Positions 41,943 through 50,777 of a stretch of 64,000 bases of DNA are shown here, one piece after another. The DNA lies in the NCBI GenBank assembly GCA_034927815.1, contig JAYFPK010000011.1, forward strand, positions 62,001 to 126,000. The letters run 5' to 3'. The stretch's first letter is position 1, and the number at the start of each line of letters is the position of its first letter. This DNA comes from Limiplasma sp034927815. Its GTDB lineage: Bacteria; Bacillota; Clostridia; Christensenellales; Aristaeellaceae. The notes under the pieces are model-generated. The model saw only the letters and a list, made by a program, of their open reading frames with translations. It was not told where the DNA came from and did not search any database. A program made the translations under genes and the position numbers.

Positions 41943-42995
41943 ATGCGCTTGGTAACGATCAAGGAAATCGGGAAGCTTGCGGGCGTTTCGCCTACCACCG
42001 TATCCCGGGTGCTGAACAATAGCCGCGCCGTGCAGCCGGAGATTTACGAGAAGGTGCTGGCGGTTGCCGAGCAGATGGGATACACGCCCAACACGGCTGC
42101 CCGGGCGCTGGTGAAAAAGGGCACCAACGCCATCGGCGTGGTGGTGAACAACCTTCACGATCCTTTTTTTCACGACTTGCTGCTGGGCTTTGAGTACGGT
42201 GCGCTCAAGAGCGACTACCACGTGGTGTTTTGCAGCGTCATGGGCAAGAGCATGGAGGAGAAGCGCAAATATGTGAGCTACCTCAGCAACGGGGTCGTGG
42301 ACGGGGTGATCCTGTACGGCGTGTACCTCTTTGACGAGGAGTTCATCCGGGGACTTTACTCCACGGGCTTTCCCACGCTGCTGATCGAAAACAACGTGGA
42401 GGCGGTGCAGGCCCATACCTTTTCCATCGACAACCAACAGGGCGTGTATGCCGCCGTGGAGTTCCTTTTCCAGCACGGCCACCGGCGCATCGCCTACATT
42501 GCGGGAAAGCAGGACAAGGCCGTTTGCGTGGAGCGCCTGCTGGGCTACCGGGAGGCCGTGAGGGCCCTGGGGCTGGAGGCGCGGGAGGACTACGTGAGCT
42601 TCATTGAGGAGGGCAGCGAGGATGGATGGCCCATCATGGACGCGTTTTTGTCCATGCCCGCCCAGGTGCGGCCCACGGCGGTGCTTTGCTATGACGACGC
42701 CGTAGCCAGCCACGCCATCCGCTGCGCCCTCAAGCGCGGGGTGCGCGTGCCCAGGGACATCTCGGTGATGGGGTTTGACAACCAAACCATCGCTCCCAGC
42801 GGGTATACAGGCCCCGCCATCACCAGCGTGGCGCAGCCCTTGTACGAGATCGGGTATGATAGCATCGTTTTGTTGTCCGAATACCTGCGGGGGGACAGGC
42901 GGGAGCGAATCAGCAAGACGTACCAGACGAGCATCGCGGTAAAGGAAACCGTAGCTTTTTATGGAAAGGAAGGCGCGAGCGATGAACAGGGATGA
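41943..42995 (+). CDS. LacI-family transcriptional regulator
   Basis: A 350-residue repressor. Residues 4-25 (VTIKEIGKLAGVSPTTVSRVLN) are the LacI HTH, and ALVKKGTNAIGVVVNN links to the periplasmic-binding-protein-like sensor domain. The C-terminal ISVMGFDNQTIAPS is the usual 'isvvGfDd' motif. ATG 41943 follows AAGGA by a short spacer. It overlaps the kinase gene by 14 nt and heads the operon to 56385; an operator lies directly upstream. Confidence 0.9.
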   Translation: MRLVTIKEIGKLAGVSPTTVSRVLNNSRAVQPEIYEKVLAVAEQMGYTPNTAARALVKKGTNAIGVVVNNLHDPFFHDLLLGFEYGALKSDYHVVFCSVMGKSMEEKRKYVSYLSNGVVDGVILYGVYLFDEEFIRGLYSTGFPTLLIENNVEAVQAHTFSIDNQQGVYAAVEFLFQHGHRRIAYIAGKQDKAVCVERLLGYREAVRALGLEAREDYVSFIEEGSEDGWPIMDAFLSMPAQVRPTAVLCYDDAVASHAIRCALKRGVRVPRDISVMGFDNQTIAPSGYTGPAITSVAQPLYEIGYDSIVLLSEYLRGDRRERISKTYQTSIAVKETVAFYGKEGASDEQG

Positions 42996-43989
42996 GTTCC
43001 CCCGGCGTTTTGTGATCGGCGTCGACGGCGGAGGAACCAAGACGGCGTGCATGCTGGTGGACGATACGGCCCGGGTGTGGGCGTGCTGCGTGGGGGCGGG
43101 CTCCAACCACCAGATCGACGGTTTTTCGGCCGCGCTGGAAAACGTTTTCCATACCATTGACATGGCTTGCGCACAGGCGGGAGTCAGGCGGGAGCAGCTC
43201 TCCTATGTCTATTTGGGCATGGCCGGGGCGGACGTTCCCAAGGATTTTGAGATGCTGGAAGGTGGCATGGGCAAGAGGCTGGGGGGAATCCCCTTTCAGG
43301 TGGTCAACGACAGCTGGATCGCCTTTCACAGCGAGGTGGGGGAACGCTGGGGCGCGGTTTCCATCTGCGGAACCGGGCACAACGTGGCGGTAAAGACCCC
43401 TGGGGGCGAGGTGGTTTCCGTCCGGGCCCTGCGGTATATGCTGGGGAATTACGGGGGCGGTACGCATTTGGCCGCCATGGCCCTTCACAAGGCTTTCCGG
43501 GCGGAGGAAGGCACCGGGGACCCCACCCGCCTGATGGAGGAATTGCCTCCCCTGTGCGGCTGCGAGTCCATGGAAGCGCTGGCGACGCGCATTTACCAGA
43601 GCGGATACCGCTATCAGCGGCAGTTCAACATTCCCAGGCTGGTGTTTGACCTGGCCCACCAGGGGGACGCGGTCTGCGGGGAGCTGATCCGGACCATGGG
43701 GCGGGAGCTGGGCATCATGCTGGGCAAGCTCATCCAGCGCACCGGCCTGGAGGAGGAAGCCATTCCGGTGGTGCTTTCCGGAAGCCAGTATGCCAAGGAC
43801 GAACATGGGCTGTTGATTGAGCCGGTGACGCAAACCCTCCTGGAGCGGGTGCCCAACGCCCGCGTGCACGTGGCCCAAAGCCCGCCGGTGGTGGGGGCGG
43901 TGATGGGAGCGCTGCAAGCCCTTGGGGTTGAGGTCACCCCCCGGCGGCAGCGGAGCATGAAAGAGAAAGCGGAGCGCTATTTTGCCTAA
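42982..43989 (+). CDS. BadF/BadG/BcrA/BcrD-type sugar kinase (GlcNAc kinase-like)
   Basis: A 335-residue actin-fold ATPase. FVIGVDGGGTKTACMLVDD is the phosphate-1 motif and VSICGTGHNVAV the phosphate-2 motif; VLSGSQYAKDEHG and PVVGAVMGAL lie in the adenosine-binding C-lobe. Members phosphorylate N-acetylglucosamine or similar sugars. ATG 42982 is chosen for the AAGGAAGG upstream. In this operon an ABC importer delivers unphosphorylated substrate and a GH4 enzyme needs a 6-phosphate, so the kinase may phosphorylate a disaccharide or amino sugar (inference). Confidence 0.85.
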   Translation: MNRDEFPRRFVIGVDGGGTKTACMLVDDTARVWACCVGAGSNHQIDGFSAALENVFHTIDMACAQAGVRREQLSYVYLGMAGADVPKDFEMLEGGMGKRLGGIPFQVVNDSWIAFHSEVGERWGAVSICGTGHNVAVKTPGGEVVSVRALRYMLGNYGGGTHLAAMALHKAFRAEEGTGDPTRLMEELPPLCGCESMEALATRIYQSGYRYQRQFNIPRLVFDLAHQGDAVCGELIRTMGRELGIMLGKLIQRTGLEEEAIPVVLSGSQYAKDEHGLLIEPVTQTLLERVPNARVHVAQSPPVVGAVMGALQALGVEVTPRRQRSMKEKAERYFA

Positions 43990-44006
43990 GTGAGGAGGGG
44001 ACGGTT

Positions 44007-45140
44007 ATGCGCAAGCGGATTTTTCTGTATCCCTGGGATGTGGCGGAGGAAGGGGCCCAAAAGCTGGCCCAGGAGCTGCGCTCCTGGGGCGTGACGGACG
44101 TATCCCTGGCGCTGGCCTACCACCAGGCGCGGATGCTGCTGCCCCATCACCCCCGCCGCAGGACATACCTCCATCCCAGCGGCCGGGTGTACTTTCCCTT
44201 TCAGGCGGACCGCTACGGCAGCCTCCGGCCCCAATACGGCCCTCTCATTCAGGCGGAGGGCGAGGGCTTTTTGTCCATGGTCCAGGAGTCTTTTGGGGCA
44301 GAGGGCATCCGGGTGAGCGGGTGGGTGGTTTTGCTGCACAACAGCAGGCTGGCGTCATCCCACCCCGGACATGCCATCCAGACTGCTTTTGGGGATTGCT
44401 CCCCCAGCAATTTGTGTCCCTCCTCCCCGGAGACCCGGTGCTATGCCCGGCAGGCGCTGCGGGATATCGCCGCCGCGGGAATCCGGGAGGTGCATTTGGA
44501 ATCCCTGGACTACGGAGGCTTTCTCCATGGGGACCACCACGAGATGCAAGCCTATGGGGATACGGCGGAGCTGGACCGGCTGATGGGCCTGTGCTTCTGC
44601 CCCCATTGCCTTGGGGAGGCCCAAAGGCGCGGGATGGACGGGGAAGCCTTGCGAAGCCAGGTGATGCGGGCTGCCCAGGCGTTTTTGGACTTTTCTCCAC
44701 AGCCCCCCGTTGACCAAGGGCTGTGGGAGGAGTACCAGGCCCTCCGGGCGGAGCGGATCACCGGATTGTACCGGGATATCCGCGGGGATTGCCCGGACAT
44801 GCGCCTGCTGCCCATTTTGTGGATGGCCCAAGGGGCTGACCCCAGGGCGGTTGGGGTGGACGTACGGCGGCTGGAGGGCCTGGTGGACGGGGCCGTCGCC
44901 GCCTACCCTCAAGGTCCCCAGGATGTGGCTCCTTTTGTGGAAAGGGTGAAGGCCCAGGCGCCGGGGGAATTGCCGGTAACCTACGGCGTACGGCTGATGG
45001 CGCCCCAGACGCTGCAAAGGGAAGATGTGTACGCAACCATGAGGGCCTACCGGCAGGCGGGGGTGCGGGACATGATTTTCTACCAGTATGGCATGGCGCC
45101 CAGGCCGTTTTTGGAAGCCATGGGGGAAGGGGAGTGTTGA
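44007..45140 (+). CDS. Uncharacterised protein, possible TIM-barrel glycosidase
   Basis: A 377-residue protein of no recognised family. MRKRIFLYPWDVAEEGAQKLAQELRSWGVTDVSLALAY looks like the first strand-helix of a barrel; GIREVHLESLDYGG and MRLLPILWMAQ are later strands. Cys-rich loops occur: CSPSNLCPSSPETRCY and CFCPHCLGEA (C-x2-C). It sits between kinase and oxidoreductase genes with a 17-nt gap. A sugar-active hydrolase is plausible from context only. Confidence 0.55.
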   Translation: MRKRIFLYPWDVAEEGAQKLAQELRSWGVTDVSLALAYHQARMLLPHHPRRRTYLHPSGRVYFPFQADRYGSLRPQYGPLIQAEGEGFLSMVQESFGAEGIRVSGWVVLLHNSRLASSHPGHAIQTAFGDCSPSNLCPSSPETRCYARQALRDIAAAGIREVHLESLDYGGFLHGDHHEMQAYGDTAELDRLMGLCFCPHCLGEAQRRGMDGEALRSQVMRAAQAFLDFSPQPPVDQGLWEEYQALRAERITGLYRDIRGDCPDMRLLPILWMAQGADPRAVGVDVRRLEGLVDGAVAAYPQGPQDVAPFVERVKAQAPGELPVTYGVRLMAPQTLQREDVYATMRAYRQAGVRDMIFYQYGMAPRPFLEAMGEGEC

Positions 45141-45141
45141 A

Positions 45142-46140
45142 ATGCGCATTGGGGTGATTGGCGCCGGGGAGATCGCCAGGCTCCATGCCCAGGCCCTGGA
45201 GCGCATCGGCGAAAGGGTGGAGCGGGCCTTTGACGTGAACCCCCAGGCCCTGGAGAGCTTCTGTGGGGAAACCGGGGCCTCCCCGGCCCAAAACGCCGGG
45301 GCCCTGCTGGAGGACCCGGCCCTTGACACCCTGTACATCTGTACCCGCCACGACAGCCATGGTTCCTTGGCCCAGGCCGCCTGCCGGGCTGGGAAGCGGG
45401 TGTTTCTGGAAAAGCCCGTGGCCATGAGCGCCGGGGAGGCCCGCGCCCTGTGGGAGGTGTGGAAGGCCCGGCCCGTGCCTTTTGCGGTGGGCTATAACAT
45501 GCGGGCCACTTCCGCCATTGCCGGGCTGCGCCGCCTGCTCCGGGACAAGGGGGCAAAGCCCGAGGCCTTCCGGGCCAACATGACGGGACCGCCCTTTATG
45601 ACGGGCTGGGCGGCGGACCCCAAGGCGGGGGGCGGTGTGCTGGTATGCCAGGGGTCCCACCTGTTCGACCTTATCGCCCATGTGACGGACAGCCCCATTG
45701 AGGCTGTTTGCGCGGGCGCCTTCCGCATCCGGCAGCCGGAGGAGCTGGAGCCCAACGCCGCCACCTTGATGCTGCGGCTGGAAAACGGCGCGGTGGGAAC
45801 GCTGCTGCTTCACGACCGGGGCAATCATGCCTATCACGTGGAGCCGGGGGGAAAGATGGTGAACCTGACGCTCTACGCGCCGCAGGGCACGTTCAGCGCG
45901 GACGCCTACGGAGCCCTCCGGTATGGGACCGGAGAGTACCGGGAGGAACGGTTTGATTTTGGAGAGGACCGCTGCCGGGTATGGGGATATGAGGAACAGG
46001 CAAGGCTGTTCGCCAAGGCCTGCCAGGGACTGGAAACCCCGCTGTGCACCCTTGCCCAGGCGGTGCGCACGGCCTTTGTGGTCCAGGCGGCCATGGAATC
46101 TGCGGAAAAAGGCGGTTGGGTAAGGGTTTGCGGGGCATAA
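45142..46140 (+). CDS. Gfo/Idh/MocA oxidoreductase 1
   Basis: A 332-residue NAD(P)-dependent dehydrogenase. MRIGVIGAGEIARLHAQAL is the Rossmann GxGxxG motif, FLEKPVAMSAGEA the conserved EKP. GSHLFDLIAHVTDSP carries the His of the substrate site. Members oxidise or epimerise sugars and inositols via 3-keto intermediates. It starts 1 nt after the upstream gene. Confidence 0.87.
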   Translation: MRIGVIGAGEIARLHAQALERIGERVERAFDVNPQALESFCGETGASPAQNAGALLEDPALDTLYICTRHDSHGSLAQAACRAGKRVFLEKPVAMSAGEARALWEVWKARPVPFAVGYNMRATSAIAGLRRLLRDKGAKPEAFRANMTGPPFMTGWAADPKAGGGVLVCQGSHLFDLIAHVTDSPIEAVCAGAFRIRQPEELEPNAATLMLRLENGAVGTLLLHDRGNHAYHVEPGGKMVNLTLYAPQGTFSADAYGALRYGTGEYREERFDFGEDRCRVWGYEEQARLFAKACQGLETPLCTLAQAVRTAFVVQAAMESAEKGGWVRVCGA

Positions 46141-46163
46141 TGCGGCAAAAGGAGAAGGCGACG

Positions 46164-47375
46164 ATGACAATCCAGGAAAAATATGGCTTTCGCAAGGTAA
46201 TCAATACCCGGGGGCCCGCGACCATTTTGGGGGCCGCCCGGGTGAGCCCGGAAATCCGGCAGGACATTGCGGAGATTCTGGGGGAATCCGTGGAGATTTG
46301 GGAGCTGCAGCGCCGGGCCAGCGAGAGCATCGTGCGCTTAACGGGGGCTGAGGCGGGCTGCGTGGTCCATTGCAGCTCCGCCGGGATGGCGGTGGCTACC
46401 GCCGCGGCCCTTACCGGCCGGGATCCCGCCAAGATCAAGGCCCTGCCGGAGGTTACCTGGCCCCGGCGCAAGGTGATCATCCAAAAAGGGCAGGTCACCG
46501 GCGCGGGGGACTGCCCTGTGTGGCAGGTGATCAAACTGTGCGGGGCGGAGTACGTGGAGATCGGCGAAGCGCTGGATTGCGCCACCTTTCACCTTCGCGC
46601 CGCCTTGGACGACACGGTGGCCGCCGCCTTCTACGTGATGGAGGATACCTTTGCGCCCAACCTGCTGCCCTTGGAGACCTTTGTGAGCATCTGCCACGAA
46701 AAGGGGGTGCCCGTCATCTGCGACGCGGCCTACCTGACCGACTTTACCATGCTGGCCCGCCTGGGGGTGGACCTGGCGATTTACAGCGGCCAGAAATGGC
46801 TGGGCGGCTGCACCAGCGGGATCATCGCGGGACGCAAGGAGCTGGTGCACGCCTGCTTTTTGCAGGAGATGGGCATCGGGCGGCCCATGAAGGCCAGCAA
46901 GGAAGGGATCATCAGCATCATGGCTTCCATCCGGCAATGGCTGGACAGGGACGTGGAGCGGATTCAGAAGCTCCAAGGGGAGCTGGCCGGCGTGATCCTC
47001 CGGGAGATCGAGGCGGTCCCCGGTGTGCGCTGCGAGGTGCGCCCCTCCCTGTATTCTCCCTCCGTCCGGCTCCATGTGGACATTGACGAGGCCGTCACAG
47101 GCGTCGCCGCCTGGGTGATCAACGAGGACATGGGACGGCAGAATCCGGTGATCAAGACGGACGATTACTTTGTGAACCAGGGCAAGATCATCTTCGACAT
47201 GGCCTATGTGGCCCCGGGGGACGAGCGGATCATTGCCCAGGCGATGCGGGAATACCTGACCGGCGCGCGCAAACCCGCGGTTGCCGGGGGGAACGCGCCC
47301 GCGCTGCCCAAAACGCGCCAGGATATCCTCTTTGACATGTTTGACCAATGGCTTGACGGCGACCCGAGGGGGTGA
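46164..47375 (+). CDS. SelA-like PLP enzyme (amino-sugar-acid ammonia-lyase/D-amino acid type)
   Basis: A 403-residue PLP-dependent protein of the SelA-like superfamily. The Schiff-base Lys is K211 in YSGQKWLGG and the cofactor Asp is D187 in VICDAAYLTDF; MTIQEKYGFRKVINTRGPATILG is the family's N-terminus. True SelA works on Ser-tRNA(Sec), but no selenoprotein genes are near. Relatives in sugar operons act as ammonia-lyases or aldolases (DgaE-type on 2-amino-2-deoxy-gluconate-6-phosphate). The RidA pair downstream supports a reaction that releases an enamine. ATG 46164 has AAGGAGA upstream. Confidence 0.75.
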   Translation: MTIQEKYGFRKVINTRGPATILGAARVSPEIRQDIAEILGESVEIWELQRRASESIVRLTGAEAGCVVHCSSAGMAVATAAALTGRDPAKIKALPEVTWPRRKVIIQKGQVTGAGDCPVWQVIKLCGAEYVEIGEALDCATFHLRAALDDTVAAAFYVMEDTFAPNLLPLETFVSICHEKGVPVICDAAYLTDFTMLARLGVDLAIYSGQKWLGGCTSGIIAGRKELVHACFLQEMGIGRPMKASKEGIISIMASIRQWLDRDVERIQKLQGELAGVILREIEAVPGVRCEVRPSLYSPSVRLHVDIDEAVTGVAAWVINEDMGRQNPVIKTDDYFVNQGKIIFDMAYVAPGDERIIAQAMREYLTGARKPAVAGGNAPALPKTRQDILFDMFDQWLDGDPRG

Positions 47376-47379
47376 GGCA

Positions 47380-48411
47380 ATGCTAAGGGTGGCGCTGGCG
47401 GGTTTTTCCCAGGGGTATTACGCGGTGAACTACCTGCGGTACCTGGCCCGGCTGAAGGAAGTGCGGGTGGTGGGCGTAAGCGATTTGGGGCGGCCCGAGG
47501 AATACGTGCGGGAATGCGCCTTTGTGACGGCCCAGGCCTTTGCGGCGGAGATGGGCGCGCCGCTGCTGCGGGAGTATGAGGACTTGCTGGCCCTGGAGCC
47601 GGACGCGGTGCTGATCTGCAGCGAAACCGTGGAGCACGTGCCCATGGCCCTTGAAGCGGCAAGGCGGGGGATTCATGCGTTCGTGTCCAAGCCTCTGTGC
47701 TTTTCCTACGCCCAGGCCAGGGAAATAGCCCGGCTGCCGGGGAGAAAGGCCTGTGTTTTGTGCGGGAATCCCCTGAAATACGAGCTGGGCGTGGAGGAGA
47801 TGAAGGAGCGGCTGGAGAGGGGCGAGATCGGCCGGGTGTATTCCCTCCGGGTGATGGTGAACCACCAGGCCATGGTTCACCAGGACTGGGAGCGGGACGC
47901 TTCCCGAAGCGGCGGACCCCTGGGCACCTACGGCGTGTACCTGTTTGACCTAGCCCGGTATGTGGCGGGGATCAGCCTTCAGACGGTGTATGCCCTGGGC
48001 ATGAACGCCGCCACCCCCCAGATTGACGGGCCGGACACCGTGAAGGTGCTGGGCAGCGCCCCGGGCTTTGCCTGTACCCTGGAGCTGTTCAGCGGCTTGC
48101 GCGCCCCCTACCCCTTTTTGCAGCTGGAAGCCGTGGGGCAAGGGGGAACCTTGACAGCCCGCTATGAGAACTACGCCACCTTCGCCCAAACGGCCCGGGG
48201 GGAAAAAACGGGCTCCTTGCGCCTGGGCGATATGACCGCCGGGGAGATGGAGCATTTTCTGGCCTGCGTGAAGGGGGAGGCCGCGCCCCGCTGCAGCCTG
48301 GAGGATATGGCCTATGTGACCCGGTGCCTGGAGGCCGTGAGGGAAAGCCTGGCTACGGCGCGGCCCGCCAAAGTGCCGGAGGAGGAGAGCGAATGCGAAA
48401 CTGCGCGGTAA
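47380..48411 (+). CDS. Gfo/Idh/MocA oxidoreductase 2
   Basis: A 343-residue protein. MLRVALAGFSQGYYAVNYLRYL is a Rossmann start with a changed Gly motif (GFSQGY instead of GxGxxG), so its cofactor use could differ. FVSKPLCFSYAQAREIA replaces the EKP motif by SKP. YGVYLFDLARYVAG is the substrate-side helix. GTGAGG before ATG 47380. It overlaps the next gene by 19 nt. Confidence 0.8.
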   Translation: MLRVALAGFSQGYYAVNYLRYLARLKEVRVVGVSDLGRPEEYVRECAFVTAQAFAAEMGAPLLREYEDLLALEPDAVLICSETVEHVPMALEAARRGIHAFVSKPLCFSYAQAREIARLPGRKACVLCGNPLKYELGVEEMKERLERGEIGRVYSLRVMVNHQAMVHQDWERDASRSGGPLGTYGVYLFDLARYVAGISLQTVYALGMNAATPQIDGPDTVKVLGSAPGFACTLELFSGLRAPYPFLQLEAVGQGGTLTARYENYATFAQTARGEKTGSLRLGDMTAGEMEHFLACVKGEAAPRCSLEDMAYVTRCLEAVRESLATARPAKVPEEESECETAR

Positions 48412-49358
48412 TCGGCTGCGGCTGGGCGGGGAAGCACCACCTGGATGCCATCCGGGAGAGCGGATGCGCCCGGCTGGCAGCGGCGGCGGAGCCTGATCCT
48501 GGCCGGAGGGAGTGGATTGCCAAGGCCTATGGGGTCCCGGTGTACGAGGACCTGGAGGACCTGCTGGCCCGGCAGCCCTTTGATACGGCTGTGGTAGCCA
48601 CGCTGCCCACGCTCCATTTCGCCCAATGCCAGGCGTTGATCCGGGCGGGCAAGCATGTGCTTTGCGAAAAGCCCGTATGCCGCAGCAGCCGGGAGATACG
48701 CCTGCTGATGGAGGAGGCCCGGGCGGCGGGCGTCCGCTTTGGGGTGGTGTTCAACCAGCGCTACGGGGAGATGGTGAAGAAGCTGGAGGAGATGCTGCAA
48801 AAGGATTCCACCCCCCGGCATCTTGCCTGCGCCAGCATGTACCAGGACTTTCCCAAGCACACCGGCGGGCATATTGACGAAACCTTTTTGCTCACCGATT
48901 CCTGCTGCCACCTGCTGGACTTGCTCACCTACCTGTGCGGCCCGGTGGAGCAGGTGCGGGCCCTGGGGGCCAAAACCGCCAGCGAGCCCTATTCCGACGT
49001 GGCCGTGGCCCTGCGCTTTCGCGGCGGATGCGTGGGGGCCATGACCCATACCACTGTGGGCGGCCGGCTGGATACCCAGCACCCCTTTCAAAGGATCGAC
49101 ATCCACACGGGGCTGGGGCGCTACTGCCTGGAAAGCCTGGGGGCGAGGCTGACCTTTTACCCCCATGGCCGGGAGGCCCGGGAGGTGATGGAGCCATCGG
49201 TCTTTGCCAGGGAGAATTACGCCGCGTCCCTCCGGGAGGCTTGCAAGGCCTACCTGGAGGCTGTGGACACCGGGGAGCCCTTGCCCGCGGACCTGACGGA
49301 CGCGCTGGAGAACATGCTCGTGATTGAGGCCATGATCGCCTCATTGAGGGAGAAGTAA
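48393..49358 (+). CDS. Gfo/Idh/MocA oxidoreductase 3
   Basis: A 321-residue dehydrogenase. MRNCAVIGCGWAGKHHLDAI is the Rossmann motif and VLCEKPVCRSSREIR the EKP motif; DSCCHLLDLLTYLCGP holds the His-containing active-site helix. ATG 48393 has GGAGGAG upstream. The third member of this family in the operon, so at least three redox or epimerisation steps are likely. Confidence 0.87.
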   Translation: MRNCAVIGCGWAGKHHLDAIRESGCARLAAAAEPDPGRREWIAKAYGVPVYEDLEDLLARQPFDTAVVATLPTLHFAQCQALIRAGKHVLCEKPVCRSSREIRLLMEEARAAGVRFGVVFNQRYGEMVKKLEEMLQKDSTPRHLACASMYQDFPKHTGGHIDETFLLTDSCCHLLDLLTYLCGPVEQVRALGAKTASEPYSDVAVALRFRGGCVGAMTHTTVGGRLDTQHPFQRIDIHTGLGRYCLESLGARLTFYPHGREAREVMEPSVFARENYAASLREACKAYLEAVDTGEPLPADLTDALENMLVIEAMIASLREK

Positions 49359-49457
49359 TCGCATCACGGGAAAGGGGAGAGGAGAAAAATCAACCAAAGG
49401 ACGGATGAATGGACAGACGGCTGTTGTTACCATCGAAGGAGAAAAGGAGAGACGAGT

Positions 49458-50711
49458 ATGAAAAGGTACATTTCCATGGTTCTGGCCCTCGCGCTGTGCA
49501 TCACCCTGTTGACTGGCGCTGCCTCCGCCCAGGAGGAGGTCAAGCTGACGTTCCAGTACATCGGCGGTACGGTTCCCGCCCAGGACGCGGTCATCAACAA
49601 CGCCATTGAGGCCTTCCAGAAAGAGAATCCAGGCATCGTGGTGGAACCCATCTACATTGACTGGGGCAACGGCCACTCCCAATTCTACAACGCGGTCATG
49701 GCGGGCACGGCCCCGGACATCGCCATGCTGGGCGGCACCTGGTGCGTGGAGTTTATGGAGATGGGCAAATTTGCCCCCATTGCGGACTACGTGTCCCCGG
49801 AGCTGATCGACACCTTCATTCCCTCGGGCTTTGACGCGATGACCGGGGCGGACGGCGCCAAGTACGGCCTGCCCTGGGACGGATGCACCTGGGGCGTGAT
49901 CTACCGCACGGACCTCTTTGAGCAAGCGGGGATCGACAAGGTGCCCGCCACCTGGGACGAGCTGCTGGCGGCCGGGGAAAAGATGAAGGCCATTGACAAG
50001 TATCTGCTGACGGTTCCTTGCTCCGGCTGGGAAGTGGACGACTATTACCTGCCCTTCCTGTGGCAGGCGGGCGGCGAGATCTGCGTGCGGGATGAAAACG
50101 GCAAGTGGGTCAGCGCCATGAACACGCCGGAGAGCCTGGCGGCCGCGGAGTTCTATGTGAAGCTGGTGAACGAGGGCTACATGCCCAAGGAGATCACCGG
50201 CATGGACTTTGAGGCGGCGCTGAACTCCTTCACGGCGGGCGAGACGGCCATGATCGTGGCGGGTATGTGGAACATCGGCACTTTGAAGGGAATCCCGGAG
50301 ATGGAGGGCAAGTGGGCCACGGCCAACAGCTGGGGAGGTCCCGGCGGAATCGCCGCCCTGAGCTACCCCAACACCGTCCACATCACCATGGACGGCCAGC
50401 ATAAGGAAGAGGCCGGCAAGTTCCTGGAGTTCTTCTACAACGAAGGCTACTACGACGATTACACCATCACCAGCGGCGTGTTCTCCTTCACCAAGGACTT
50501 TGCCCAGAGCGAATACGCCCAGGACGAGCTGCTCAAGCCCTTTATCGAGGATTCCGCCTATGGCAGGAACCGGCCCGCCACCAGCAAGTATGAGGAATTC
50601 CGCCAGCTGCATCTTTGCCCTGGCGTGCAGTCCATGGTGTCGGGAGAGTTGACCCCGGAACAGTTCTGCCAGCAGATGGAAGAGGCGTTTAACGCGCTCC
50701 ACGCGGAATAA
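49458..50711 (+). CDS. Extracellular sugar-binding protein of second CUT1 transporter
   Basis: A 417-residue solute-binding protein (MalE/UgpB-like). Signal peptide MKRYISMVLALALCITLLTGAASAQ with a signal-peptidase-I-type end; the Cys at residue 14 is inside the hydrophobic core, not at a lipobox. AGTAPDIAMLGGTWCVEF and AWGLPWDG-like YGLPWDGCTWGVIYRTDLF are typical. It has GGAGAAAAGGAG upstream. The permeases follow after the amidohydrolase gene. Confidence 0.88.
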   Translation: MKRYISMVLALALCITLLTGAASAQEEVKLTFQYIGGTVPAQDAVINNAIEAFQKENPGIVVEPIYIDWGNGHSQFYNAVMAGTAPDIAMLGGTWCVEFMEMGKFAPIADYVSPELIDTFIPSGFDAMTGADGAKYGLPWDGCTWGVIYRTDLFEQAGIDKVPATWDELLAAGEKMKAIDKYLLTVPCSGWEVDDYYLPFLWQAGGEICVRDENGKWVSAMNTPESLAAAEFYVKLVNEGYMPKEITGMDFEAALNSFTAGETAMIVAGMWNIGTLKGIPEMEGKWATANSWGGPGGIAALSYPNTVHITMDGQHKEEAGKFLEFFYNEGYYDDYTITSGVFSFTKDFAQSEYAQDELLKPFIEDSAYGRNRPATSKYEEFRQLHLCPGVQSMVSGELTPEQFCQQMEEAFNALHAE

Positions 50712-50728
50712 CCACAACGGGATGGACG

Positions 50729-50754
50729 CGGGAGGGAGCCCAGGCTCCCTCCCG
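50729..50754 (+). other. Perfect 12-bp stem-loop after binding protein gene
   Basis: CGGGAGGGAGCC/GGCTCCCTCCCG around CA. No T run follows, so it is more likely a 3' mRNA-stabilising or processing structure that keeps binding-protein mRNA high than a terminator. Confidence 0.6.
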
Positions 50755-50777
50755 CCTGAGGAAAGGTCGGAAAGGCA

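Noticed and set aside
46164..47375. True selenocysteine synthase SelA
   Set aside because: No selB, selD or tRNA-Sec is near, and the gene is embedded in a sugar operon; a SelA-like lyase is more likely.
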